A stretch of 64,000 bases of DNA from Actinoplanes sp. N902-109 (GCF_000389965.1 NC_021191.1:3287501-3351500), one strand, 5' to 3'. Positions 44,216 to 51,969 are shown, counted from the stretch's first letter. The notes: generated by a model from the sequence alone, not told the origin. Made by a program: numbers and translations.

Positions 44216-45883
44216 GTGGCGGAGCTTCGTCTGCTGGGGCCGGTGGAGATCTGGGCCGACGGTGGCCCGGTGCGGGTGGGCGAACCGCGCCGCTTGGCGG
44301 TCCTCGCGGCCCTGGGGGTGGACACCGGCCGGGTGGTGCCGACGGCGACCCTGATCGACCGGGTCTGGGGTGATGCCCCGCCCGGGCAGGCGACGAGGAC
44401 GCTCGGCACCTACATCACCCGGATCCGCCGCGTTCTCGAGGAGTCCTTCCGTGACTCCGCGGTGACGGTGGTCAACCAGCCCGGCGGTTACCGGTTGACG
44501 GCGGAGCACGAGCAGGTCGACCTCTTTCGCTTCCGTGAGCTGGTCGCTCAGGCCCGGATGCCGTCGTGCACCGCTGCTCAGCGCGTCGACCTGCTGCGGC
44601 GTGCCGTCTCCTTGCACCGCGGTGATCCGCTGACCGGGGTTGACGGGGCGTGGGCGGCCCGGACCCGCGAGCAGCTGGCCGGGGAACTGCTGACGGTCAT
44701 GGCGGAGTGGGCCGAGGCTGAGCTGGCCGTCGGCAACGCGACCGCGGTACTGCCGGAGCTGACCGCGCTGGCCGACGCGAACCCGCTGGTGGAGCCGCTG
44801 GTCGTGGCGCTGGTGCGGGCGCTGGCCGCTGCCGGGCGCCCGACGGAGGCGCTGGAACGGTGCCGGCTGCACGGGCAGCGGCTGGCCGAGGAGTACGGCA
44901 CCGATCCGAGTCCGCAGATGACGCAGCTCTATGCGGAGATCCTGCGCGCGGACCACCAGCCGGTGGCTGCCCCGTCCGCTCCGGCAGCACCGCCGGTCGA
45001 GATCGCCGAGGCTCCGGCCGCACGGCCGGTTGAGGTCGCCGAGGCTCCGGCCGCACGGCCGGTTGAGGTCGCCGAGGCTCCGGCAATGCCGCCGGTCGAG
45101 GTGGCCGAGGCGCCGGCGCGTATGCGGAAGTGGCGTCGCAGCTCGTACGCCGCCGCCGTTGTCCTGCTGCTGGTGTTCGGTGCGATCGTCTACTTCCGAT
45201 CCGCCGACCCGCCTGCGAACGGCCAGTTCTCGGTCACCGAGGAATTCTCCGGCAACCAGTTGCCGCCCGGGCAATGGTTCGCCCACGAGACTCAGGGCGA
45301 GAACGGTTCGGCGTGGTCACCCAGCAACGTCCGGGTCAATGACGGTGAATTGCAGATCATCGGTACGGGGCGGAGCCCCACCGGCCGCGGCAACATGGCC
45401 GGCTCGGTCTGCTGGTGCAACGAAGGGGGCATCGTCCGGGCGTACGGCGTGTGGAAGGTCCGGGCGAAGTTCGACGTCGGCGCGGGCTATGCCCCGGTCG
45501 TCGGGCTGTATCCGGACGCTGAGCCCGGTACGCCCGGGTGGGGTTTCCTGACGATGGCCCGCCTGGACGGCGGTGACCGCCGGACGGTGTACCCGGTCAT
45601 CGGCGGCGGCGACCGAACCGTCAACGGCACACCCGTGACGGGGGACTTCACCGCCTGGAACACGTTCGCGATCGAATGGCGCCCGGACTTCGTCACCGTA
45701 TCGCTCAACGACACGGTCATCCTGGACACCCGGAAAGCGGCCGGACACATCGCGATCCCGACCGTGCCCATGTTCCTCTACGCGCAGATCATCGCCGGGC
45801 CCGACGGCCCGGTGCCGGCACCGAACCGGGACACCCCCGATCAGGTGACGATGCACGTGGACTGGGTCCGCTACTCGAGCTGA
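44216..45883 (+). CDS. Membrane-anchored SARP regulator fused to an extracytoplasmic GH16-like pseudoenzyme domain
   Basis: 555 residues. GTG 44216 is chosen because GGGAGG (44201-44206) lies 9 bases upstream and the protein then starts at the usual SARP sequence (AELRLLGPVEIW); frame is open from GTG 44180. Residues 1-95: OmpR-type winged helix (RRLAVLAALGV, YITRIRRVL). Residues 100-245: BTAD helical domain (LLRRAVSLHRGDPL, EALERCRLHGQRLAEEYG). Residues 261-301: tandem repeats of PVEVAEAPAAR. Residues 310-327: one transmembrane helix after a basic RKWRR stretch, so N-in/C-out. Residues 335-555: GH16/concanavalin-like fold (VCWCNEGGIVRAYGVWKVRAK, GAGYAPVVGLYPDAE, NTFAIEWRPD, HVDWVRY). The catalytic ExDxxE of GH16 is replaced by FLTMAR, so it should bind, not cut, glycans. 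A one-piece glycan sensor-regulator is inferred. The neighbouring secreted glycosidase is the likely target. Confidence 0.88.
   Translation: MAELRLLGPVEIWADGGPVRVGEPRRLAVLAALGVDTGRVVPTATLIDRVWGDAPPGQATRTLGTYITRIRRVLEESFRDSAVTVVNQPGGYRLTAEHEQVDLFRFRELVAQARMPSCTAAQRVDLLRRAVSLHRGDPLTGVDGAWAARTREQLAGELLTVMAEWAEAELAVGNATAVLPELTALADANPLVEPLVVALVRALAAAGRPTEALERCRLHGQRLAEEYGTDPSPQMTQLYAEILRADHQPVAAPSAPAAPPVEIAEAPAARPVEVAEAPAARPVEVAEAPAMPPVEVAEAPARMRKWRRSSYAAAVVLLLVFGAIVYFRSADPPANGQFSVTEEFSGNQLPPGQWFAHETQGENGSAWSPSNVRVNDGELQIIGTGRSPTGRGNMAGSVCWCNEGGIVRAYGVWKVRAKFDVGAGYAPVVGLYPDAEPGTPGWGFLTMARLDGGDRRTVYPVIGGGDRTVNGTPVTGDFTAWNTFAIEWRPDFVTVSLNDTVILDTRKAAGHIAIPTVPMFLYAQIIAGPDGPVPAPNRDTPDQVTMHVDWVRYSS
44999..45118 (+). 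repeat. 33-bp tandem repeat encoding the SARP juxtamembrane linker
   Basis: About 3.6 copies of a 33-bp unit (44999, 45032, 45065, 45098) encode the 11-residue motif EVAEAPAARPV. The second copy is almost identical to the first, the third and fourth have drifted. The linker is Pro/Ala/Glu-rich and spans the cytoplasmic space between BTAD and the membrane helix. Confidence 0.85.
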
Positions 45884-46000
45884 CCAGCGCTTCAACATTT
45901 CCTCAGCCCTGCCGTCGGGGTGCCTCTGCCAGGCTGCGACCCGTGGATCAAGCCCGTCTTCGGCTGATCCGGGATGTTGGTCGCGAACGAGAGGCAGTAC

Positions 46001-47428
46001 ATGAGAACGCGCCGCTGGCTTGCTGTCGCAGGCCTGGTAACGGTGGGTGTCGGGGGAGCGGTGACGCCGGCATCGGCCGCCGTGACCTCGACGACGATCC
46101 AGGATTCGAGCTCGTCGGTCAGCTGGTCCGGAACGTGGGAGAACTGTTCGGGAAACTGCGCCACCGCTTCCGACAAGAGCTTCAAGTGGACGCAGACGGC
46201 TGGTTCGTCGGTGACGGTCGCCTTCACCGGCAGAACCATCGACGTGTACGGGATGCAGGAGCCGTGGGACAACATCGGCACGGTCTCGATCGACGGGGGT
46301 GCTGCCGTTGACGTCGACTTCTACGCCCCGGCGGTCAGCGCCACAACGGTCAAGGTGTACAGCTCGCCGGTCCTCAGCCAAGCCACGCACACGCTGAAAC
46401 TCACCATGACCAGCCGGCGCAATCCGGCCTCCACCGGCGGTAACGCGATCACCTTCGACAAGGCGGTGGTCACCTCCGAGGGCACCAGCGGCCGGGCCAG
46501 TGGGCTGCCGTGGAGTTCCGGTGTCGGCCCGCAGGGGCAGACCGCCCAGCGGGTCAAGGAGTTCGCCGATTTCCGGGGCGCGCCGGTCGACAACGTCGCA
46601 TTGTTCCCCCCGCGGGACAACTGGAGCACCCTGTCGGATCCGAACTGGATCTCCGCGGGGCTGCCCAGCGGCTTCGACGCCGCCCGCGACGACCTGGTCA
46701 TGACGGTGCCGTTGTGGCCCGGCAGCAACAGCGTCGGCAACACCGGCTCGCAAGCGCAGTGGCAGAACCTGGCCGACGTCATCGAGGCCAAGGACCCCAA
46801 CGCGTACGTCCGGCTCGGCTGGGAGATGAACCTGCCCAGTTCGTACTGGATGATCGGCGACGGCACCAAGCGGGACTACAACGGTGCGATCATCCCGGAC
46901 AACCGGGCCCAGTGGAAGGCCTCGTACCTGCAGGCGGTCCAGTGGATCAAGGCGGCGGCGCCGGGCCTGCGGATCGTCTGGAACCCGAACTACGGCGGGG
47001 ACCAGACCTGCACCGATTGCTCCCGTACGGTGTTCCAGGCCGTCAAGCAGTACGTCGACGTGTACGGCATCGACACGTACGACTCGTGGAACCCGGACAC
47101 CGGTTCCAACGGCACCGCCGAGCACCTGGCCCGCCTCACCGACACCCGGGACTACGCCGCACAGAACAACAAGAAGTGGGCCGTCCCGGAATGGGGCCTG
47201 GGCTGCAACACCTCCGGATGCCAGTGGGCGGGTCACGCCGGTGGTGACAACCCGCAGTACATCCACGACTACCTCACGTTCTTCAAGAACAACGCCGCGA
47301 ACCTGGCCTTCGAGTCGTACTTCGACGAGCCCGGTTCGTACATCCGATCGGCTCTGAGCGTGACCCCGATCGGGCCGAACGCGCCGGCCAAGTACCGGGC
47401 CGACATCACCGCCTACAAGAACTCCTAG
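46001..47428 (+). CDS. Secreted GH26-like glycoside hydrolase with N-terminal carbohydrate-binding-like domain
   Basis: 475 residues from ATG 46001 (GAGAGG upstream); a TTG at 45974 is in frame but would precede the signal peptide. Residues 1-27 are a Sec signal peptide (RTRRWLAVAGLVTVGVGGA, cut near ASAA). Residues 28-160 form a beta-sandwich-like domain (SSSVSWSGTWENCSGNC). The catalytic part has YVRLGWEMN (probable acid/base Glu) and KKWAVPEWGLG (probable nucleophile Glu), as in GH26 beta-mannanase relatives. Two Cys pairs (TCTDC, CNTSGC) suit an exported protein. Substrate not determinable; mannan or another beta-glycan. It lies 117 bases after the SARP-GH16 sensor gene in the same direction. 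Confidence 0.82.
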   Translation: MRTRRWLAVAGLVTVGVGGAVTPASAAVTSTTIQDSSSSVSWSGTWENCSGNCATASDKSFKWTQTAGSSVTVAFTGRTIDVYGMQEPWDNIGTVSIDGGAAVDVDFYAPAVSATTVKVYSSPVLSQATHTLKLTMTSRRNPASTGGNAITFDKAVVTSEGTSGRASGLPWSSGVGPQGQTAQRVKEFADFRGAPVDNVALFPPRDNWSTLSDPNWISAGLPSGFDAARDDLVMTVPLWPGSNSVGNTGSQAQWQNLADVIEAKDPNAYVRLGWEMNLPSSYWMIGDGTKRDYNGAIIPDNRAQWKASYLQAVQWIKAAAPGLRIVWNPNYGGDQTCTDCSRTVFQAVKQYVDVYGIDTYDSWNPDTGSNGTAEHLARLTDTRDYAAQNNKKWAVPEWGLGCNTSGCQWAGHAGGDNPQYIHDYLTFFKNNAANLAFESYFDEPGSYIRSALSVTPIGPNAPAKYRADITAYKNS

Positions 47429-47526
47429 CCGCCGGTGCAGGCGCTTGTGGTCCGGCTGAGATGACATCTGTCGGGGGCTCAGCAATTCCACAAGCGCCGC
47501 ACCAACTTCCGAAGGAAGAAGAACAC

Positions 47527-47952
47527 ATGCGCAAGATCGCTGTTTCCGCTGCTCTGTCCGTTGCGGTGTCGGCTGCCGCGTTGCTGGTGGGCGCGAGCCC
47601 GGCGCTGGCCTGGACGCAGAAATACACGTGCTGGTCGGATCTGCACAACTGGACGGAATACGGCTATCTCAGTGCCGAAGCGACGTGGAGCGGCAACGTC
47701 GAGACCAACATCTCGGTCGTTTCCAGCGACGGTAACCCGATCAAGTCGGAGTCCTTCGCGCGGCTCTATTTCAGCGACGGGAGCACGAAGGACTACAAGT
47801 ACACGAAAATCGTCGACAAGAGCAACAGCGGTGCGGGCATCACCTACAGCAACCCGGTGAACCACCCCGGGGTCACCAAGGTCATGTTCCACACCTACAT
47901 CGGGCCCGACGACAATGTCTGGGGCTGCGAGGAAGTCTGGAAGAAGCCGTAA
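47527..47952 (+). CDS. Small secreted protein of unknown function
   Basis: 141 residues from ATG 47527, after AAGGAAG; the frame is open further upstream but without a ribosome site. Residues 1-26 are a signal peptide (RKIAVSAALSVAVSAAALLVGA, cleavage near ALA). The mature part, about 115 residues, is rich in Ser, Tyr, Trp and Lys, with one Cys near each end (YTCWSD and WGCEEVW) that could form a disulfide joining the termini. I do not recognise a family. It follows the glycosidase gene by 98 bases and ends at a strong hairpin. Confidence 0.75.
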   Translation: MRKIAVSAALSVAVSAAALLVGASPALAWTQKYTCWSDLHNWTEYGYLSAEATWSGNVETNISVVSSDGNPIKSESFARLYFSDGSTKDYKYTKIVDKSNSGAGITYSNPVNHPGVTKVMFHTYIGPDDNVWGCEEVWKKP

Positions 47953-47994
47953 CCGCCTTACCGTCGTTCCCGGTACCGCGGACGACGTGAACCT

Positions 47995-48024
47995 GGCCGG
48001 GCCGCCGCACAAGGCGGCCCGGCC
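47995..48024. terminator. Hairpin terminator after the small secreted protein
   Basis: A 12-bp perfect GC-rich inverted repeat (47995-48006 with 48013-48024) with a 6-base loop GCACAA, 42 bases after the stop. It separates the secreted-protein genes from the YeiH-like gene. Confidence 0.8.
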
Positions 48025-48073
48025 GGTACCGTCGGCAGTGGTGTCCCGCCGTGGGCCGGACCTCAGAAAAGCT

Positions 48074-48094
48074 GTCATAGCCGTTGTCTATGAC
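48074..48094. promoter_or_regulatory. LysR-type operator upstream of yeiH-like gene
   Basis: A perfect inverted repeat GTCATAG-N7-CTATGAC, with the inner T-N11-A layout used by LysR regulators. It overlaps an ATG at 48090, which argues that the yeiH-like gene starts further downstream. The LysR gene at 49209 is the likely binder. Confidence 0.65.
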
Positions 48095-48149
48095 CGTGCT
48101 CCGGTTTTCGGTGCTACCGGTGTGCTCCCCGGCGGCCGAAGCTGGACGG

Positions 48150-49172
48150 GTGATCAACTCCCCGCAGGTCTTCCGCTCCCGCAGGACCCCCACGGTGCCG
48201 GCCGGCTTGGGCGTCGCCGGCGCGGTGGGGTTGGCTGCCACGGCGGCCGGCTCGCTGGTCCCGCTGGTGGGCGGGCCGGTTCTCGCGGTGGCCGGTGGGG
48301 TGCTGCTGAGCCCGTTGACACGGCGCCGGGCGGCGGCTCTGCACCCGGGGCTCGATGTGGCCAAGGGCCCGGTTCTGCAGCTGTCCGTGGTGCTGCTGGG
48401 TGCGCAGATGTCGCTGGGGGAGGTGATCACGACCGGCGCGGGCTCGTTGCCGGTACTGCTCGGCACCCTGGTCGTCTGTCTGCTGCTGGCGCAGGTAGCC
48501 GGCAAGTGGCTGGGTGTGCCGCGCGACCTGCGCACCTTGATCGGCGTCGGTACCGGAATCTGTGGCGCTTCCGCCATCGCGGCGACCACCCCGGCGATCC
48601 GGGCGAGAGGGGCCGACGTGGCGTACGCGATCTCGACGATCTTTCTTTTCAATGTGGCCGCCGTGCTGACCTTTCCCGTGCTGGGACATCTGCTGGGCCT
48701 GAGCCAGCACGCGTTCGGGTTGTTCGCCGGCACGGCCGTCAACGACACCAGTTCAGTGGTGGCGGCGGCGGGTGTCTACGGCCAGGACGCGGTGCAGTAC
48801 GCCGTCGTGGTCAAGCTCACCCGGACCTTGATGATCATCCCGATCGTGCTGGTGCTCACCGTGCTCACCCGGCGCCGCGAGAACCGTCCCGGTACGACCG
48901 GGGCGCGGGTCGCGGGCTCGCTCGTGCCCTGGTTCCTGGTCGCTTTTCCCGCCATGGCAGCGTTGCACAGCGCGGGACTCGTCCCCGCTGCCGCGCAGGC
49001 GATCCTGCACCAGATGGCGTTGCTGCTCATCGCGGTCGCGCTCGCTGCGGTCGGGTTGAGCACCGACGTGGCGGCACTGCGCCGGGCCGGTCTGCGACCG
49101 CTGCTGCTGGGCTTCATCCTCTGGGTGTCGGTCAGCGTCACCAGCCTCACGTTGCAGTACCTGACCCGCTGA
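48150..49172 (+). CDS. YeiH-family (UPF0324) membrane transporter
   Basis: 340 residues from GTG 48150; alternatives are ATG 48090 and TTG 48084, but both fall on or before the palindrome at 48074-48094. About ten hydrophobic segments from residue 15 on. Family motifs: LQLSVVLLGAQMSLGEV, GVGTGICGASAIAATTP, GTAVNDTSSVVAAAG. Members are putative exporters of sulfur compounds or small anions and sit in the inner membrane. The next gene is a LysR regulator on the same strand; in Enterobacteria the relative yeiH is likewise paired with LysR gene yeiE. Confidence 0.85.
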   Translation: MINSPQVFRSRRTPTVPAGLGVAGAVGLAATAAGSLVPLVGGPVLAVAGGVLLSPLTRRRAAALHPGLDVAKGPVLQLSVVLLGAQMSLGEVITTGAGSLPVLLGTLVVCLLLAQVAGKWLGVPRDLRTLIGVGTGICGASAIAATTPAIRARGADVAYAISTIFLFNVAAVLTFPVLGHLLGLSQHAFGLFAGTAVNDTSSVVAAAGVYGQDAVQYAVVVKLTRTLMIIPIVLVLTVLTRRRENRPGTTGARVAGSLVPWFLVAFPAMAALHSAGLVPAAAQAILHQMALLLIAVALAAVGLSTDVAALRRAGLRPLLLGFILWVSVSVTSLTLQYLTR

Positions 49173-49208
49173 ACTGACCCGCTACCTGCGGCAGCGACGT
49201 ACCCGGCT

Positions 49209-50138
49209 GTGACAGACTGCCCCGCGATGCCGCTGCCGCCCTGGATCAACGACCTGCCCGCGCTCGACCTGCTGCTGTCGGTGGCCGAGACCGGCAGCGT
49301 CGGACGTGCCGCCCAGGTGCATGGGATCACGCAGCCCAGCGCCAGCGCCCGGCTCGCCAAGCTGGAACGCCGGCTGGGGGTGCCGTTGCTGGTGCGGTCG
49401 CGGCGTGGCAGCCTGCTGACGCCCGCCGGTGAGGCCGTCGTCGCCTGGTCGCACGGTGTCATCGACGCCGCGCACACCCTGGCCGACGGGGTGCTCACGC
49501 TGCGCGCGGACCGGCAGGCGCGGCTGCGCATCTCGGCCAGCCTCACCGTGGCGGAGTACCTGTTGCCGGCCTGGTTGTTGCGGCTGCGCCGCAGCCATCC
49601 CGACGTGGACATCTCGGCCGCCGTGGCCAACAGCCACGACGTCGTCGAAGCCGTCCGGTCGGGGGCCGCCGACCTGGGCTTCGTCGAGTCACCGGACATC
49701 CCCGGCGAGCTGAGCTCACGGGTGGTCGGCGAGGACCGGCTGGCCCTGGTCGCCGCCGCCACCTATCCGCCGGCCGCTCAGTCGTGGCGGGTGTTGCGGC
49801 CCAGCGACCTGGGCGACCAGTCGCTGCTGCTGCGCGAGCCGGGCTCCGGCACCCGGGACACGTTCCTGCAGGCCTTGGAGCATGCGCTCGGCTTCGCGCC
49901 GGCGCTGCCGTATGCCATCAGCCTCGGCTCGACCGCGACGATCCTGGCCACCGTGCGCGCCGGCGGTGGCATCGGCGTGATCAGTGCCCGCGCGGCCGCC
50001 ACGGCCATCGCCGCGGGGGAGTTGGCCGAGCTTCACGTCGAGGGTCTTCCGCTGACCCGCCCGCTGCAAGCCGTCTGGCTGGCGCCTGCCCCGACCGCCC
50101 TCGCCGCTGAGCTGATCGGCATTGCCGCCGCTTCCTGA
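49209..50138 (+). CDS. LysR-family transcriptional regulator (YeiE/CysB-type context)
   Basis: 309 residues, GTG start; an in-frame ATG at 49227 is possible and neither has a clear ribosome site. N-terminal winged helix (DLLLSVAETGSVGRAAQVHGITQPSASARLAK begins at about residue 19; shown motifs AAQVHGITQPSAS) and a periplasmic-binding-like effector domain with LRISASLTVAEYLLP and GSGTRDTF. It lies 36 bases after the yeiH-like gene. Regulation of that gene through the palindrome at 48074-48094 is inferred. Confidence 0.88.
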   Translation: MTDCPAMPLPPWINDLPALDLLLSVAETGSVGRAAQVHGITQPSASARLAKLERRLGVPLLVRSRRGSLLTPAGEAVVAWSHGVIDAAHTLADGVLTLRADRQARLRISASLTVAEYLLPAWLLRLRRSHPDVDISAAVANSHDVVEAVRSGAADLGFVESPDIPGELSSRVVGEDRLALVAAATYPPAAQSWRVLRPSDLGDQSLLLREPGSGTRDTFLQALEHALGFAPALPYAISLGSTATILATVRAGGGIGVISARAAATAIAAGELAELHVEGLPLTRPLQAVWLAPAPTALAAELIGIAAAS

Positions 50139-50154
50139 CCCGACGGCGGCAAAA

Positions 50155-50169
50155 GTCAAAGAACCGTCA
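50155..50169 (-). promoter_or_regulatory. TGAC-N7-TGAC direct repeat (response-regulator box candidate)
   Basis: Read on the minus strand: TGACGGTTCTTTGAC, two TGAC units 11 bp apart, 80 bases before the small membrane ORF at 50251. Same phasing as at 51375, 52277 and 55443. Confidence 0.5.
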
Positions 50170-50250
50170 TGCAACAGAGGGAGCCGTGCCATGTGACGCG
50201 CGAATCGTAGGGATCGAGCCGGCTGAATCGCCGAAGGAGGTCGCCGACCG

Positions 50251-50409
50251 ATGCGTCCCACGATCGTCAAGACGCTGCTGCTCATCACGGTGCTGTGCCT
50301 GCCCGTGGTGATCCTCCAGCACAACTGGGCCGGGCTGGCCGTGGTCGTCACGGCACTGGCCGCCTCCGGCCGGGAGATCAGGACTGCGAACCGGCGCGAC
50401 CGGGGATGA
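50251..50409 (+). CDS. Small membrane protein, unknown function
   Basis: 52 residues, ATG start 10 bases after a strong AAGGAGG. One or two hydrophobic stretches (TLLLITVLCLPVVIL and AGLAVVVTALAA) with a basic tail (REIRTANRRDRG). It overlaps the 3' end of the convergent STAS gene by 32 bases. No family recognised. A putative response-regulator box lies upstream, as for the other genes of this envelope-related island. Confidence 0.55.
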   Translation: MRPTIVKTLLLITVLCLPVVILQHNWAGLAVVVTALAASGREIRTANRRDRG

Positions 50410-51001
50410 CCGGAGCCGTCGTCGCGTTTCCCGCAGTGAGCGCCCGCAGGGCTGCCGCCGTGTCGGGGAAGGTGCGGAACACCCCGTCGAGCCGCATGGT
50501 GTGCAGCACGGTGCGCACGAACCGCGACGGGCCCGCCAGATCGAAGGTCGCCGCATGCCGGCGCGCCTCCTGCCGCGCCCGCACCAGCAGGCCCAACCCG
50601 GCCGAGTCGACGACATCCACCGCATGCAGGTCGGCCACCACGTGCCGGTGCCTGGCGGCGGCACTCATCAGATCGTCGCGCAGCAGGTCGGAGAGCTCGG
50701 CGTCGAGATCGGTCAACGGCGTGACCAGCGCGGCATCGACGTCCGGCCGGACCTGGACGGTGTAAGAGGCGCCCTGGGTCCGCGCGCCCCGGGGCGTCGG
50801 CGCCGGCGGGCGGGGTTCGTGGTCCCGGCACTCCTGGCAGCGGTGTGATCCGGTGGCGAACGGCGAACCGGTCCAGCCCGACCCGGCGATCAGCGGCCAG
50901 ACCAGCTCGGCGTCGGTGACCGCCACGTCGGCCGTACTCTCGCAGCGGCAGCAGTCACAGATCAGCAGGGCCGTACCGTTGCTGCCGGGGACGACGGTCA
51001 T
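50378..51001 (-). CDS. STAS-domain protein (anti-sigma antagonist type) with N-terminal Cys-rich motif
   Basis: 207 residues from ATG 51001, overlapping the GlsB-like stop (ATGA). The frame is open much further upstream but without resemblance to a protein. Residues 1-60 carry CDCCRC and CQEC, a possible zinc-binding knuckle. Residues 78-190 are a STAS domain with VVDSAGLGLLVRARQ; the Ser after Asp is the usual phosphorylation site of anti-sigma antagonists. Such proteins release sigma factors from a kinase-type anti-sigma factor. No sigma or anti-sigma gene is visible nearby. The Cys motif could make it redox- or metal-responsive (inference). Confidence 0.78.
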   Translation of the reverse strand: MTVVPGSNGTALLICDCCRCESTADVAVTDAELVWPLIAGSGWTGSPFATGSHRCQECRDHEPRPPAPTPRGARTQGASYTVQVRPDVDAALVTPLTDLDAELSDLLRDDLMSAAARHRHVVADLHAVDVVDSAGLGLLVRARQEARRHAATFDLAGPSRFVRTVLHTMRLDGVFRTFPDTAAALRALTAGNATTAPVIPGRAGSQS

Positions 51002-51294
51002 CGGCGTCCACGCCCTCCGTAGGGACGGTCGGCCGGCCTGCGATCGGCGGTGCCCGCGGTCAGCGTCACCGCGGCCGCCGCGAAGACCACCTGCAGGACG
51101 ACCTCGGCGGGGGTCACGCCCGGCGCGTCGATCCCGGCCAGCCGGCCGATGACCGTGCCCAGCATGGCCGCACCGACCGCCACGCCCAGCAGGACCCAGG
51201 ACGGCACGGCCCGCGACGCCGGGACGATCCACCGGCCGCCCAGGCCCAGAACGACGCCAACGGCGAGGCCGATGACCAGGCTGCTCAAGGTCAT
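50998..51294 (-). CDS. GlsB/YeaQ/YmgE-like small membrane protein
   Basis: 98 residues from ATG 51294 (AAGGA 8 bases upstream). Three hydrophobic segments: SSLVIGLAVGVVLGL, VPSWVLLGVAVGAAML and a third near VLQVVFAAAAVTL. The Gly-rich first helix fits the transglycosylase-associated (GlsB/YeaQ) family, small stress-linked membrane proteins of unclear mechanism. The stop overlaps the STAS start by 4 bases, so both are translated together. A TGACA direct repeat lies 80 bases upstream. Confidence 0.65.
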   Translation of the reverse strand: MTLSSLVIGLAVGVVLGLGGRWIVPASRAVPSWVLLGVAVGAAMLGTVIGRLAGIDAPGVTPAEVVLQVVFAAAAVTLTAGTADRRPADRPYGGRGRR

Positions 51295-51374
51295 GACAGA
51301 TGTCCTTCGCATTCGCGGGTTTCCCAGGTCGTCCCAGCCTGTCCGGTGCACCCTGCGGACCGTTCCCGTCCGCG

Positions 51375-51392
51375 TGACAGTTCGGTGACAAA
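51375..51392 (+). promoter_or_regulatory. TGACA direct repeat upstream of the glsB-like/STAS operon
   Basis: TGACAGTTCGGTGACAAA: two TGACA units 11 bp apart, 16 of 18 bases identical to the element at 52277 upstream of the response regulator. Confidence 0.65.
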
Positions 51393-51396
51393 CACG

Positions 51397-51789
51397 TCAG
51401 CGTCGTGCCGGGCCGGTCATGAGCCGGTTCACCGTGGCGAAGACCAGCAGCAGCATGCCGGTCAGCAGATCGCTGAGCACCGCCCGGGTCGCGTCCTCGC
51501 CGAAGCGCAGCACGAAGGGTGCCGCGATCAGCCATGCCGCCAGCCCGAGGGGGACCGTGCTGAGCGCTCGGCTGCGGCCCGGCGCGAAGGTGCACACCAG
51601 TCCGGCGGCGACGACGACCGCACCCGTGCACAGGTCGTTGACCGTCGCCGCGGGTGGGACACCGCTGCCGGCGTACCGGAGGGCAAAGGGCGCGACGAGC
51701 AGCCACGCACCGGTCAGGGCGACCAGGACGCCCGGTGGCGGCACCTGCAGGGTCGCTTCGCTGGATCGGCGGCGCACGGGCTGTGCCAT
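51397..51789 (-). CDS. SPW-repeat membrane protein
   Basis: 130 residues from ATG 51789, with AAGGGAG 7 bases upstream; longer upstream frames lack a ribosome site. Four hydrophobic segments in two related halves, each with the signature of the SPW family (ALTGAWLLVAPFALRY and GLAAWLIAAPFVLRF). Family function unknown; usually in actinobacterial membranes. Part of the envelope-related island between a GlsB-like protein and a two-component system. A degenerate TGTC/TGAC repeat (51867-51881) lies upstream. Confidence 0.82.
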   Translation of the reverse strand: MAQPVRRRSSEATLQVPPPGVLVALTGAWLLVAPFALRYAGSGVPPAATVNDLCTGAVVVAAGLVCTFAPGRSRALSTVPLGLAAWLIAAPFVLRFGEDATRAVLSDLLTGMLLLVFATVNRLMTGPARR

Positions 51790-51969
51790 CAGCTTCTCCC
51801 TTCGGTGCGGCAACGGCGGCCGCTCAACACTTGCCCACCGGGCATGACGGATGGTTCGCGCGGCCATGTCGAACCGATGACGAAACGCGCAGGCCGCTCG
51901 GCGGTGACGAACAGCGGACCGGGGTAGACCCTCACCGCCGACCGGCGCCACGAGAGGAAGGAGCACACA

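Noticed and set aside
45317..47491. Minus-strand frame of 724 codons opposite the SARP 3' end and glycosidase
   Set aside because: Low-complexity Arg/Val/Gly-rich translation; the plus strand has signal peptides, ribosome sites and catalytic motifs.
50378..51706. 442-codon version of the STAS protein
   Set aside because: The first 235 codons are arginine/glycine-rich and overlap the GlsB-like gene on the same strand; the ATG at 51001 with ATGA coupling is far better.
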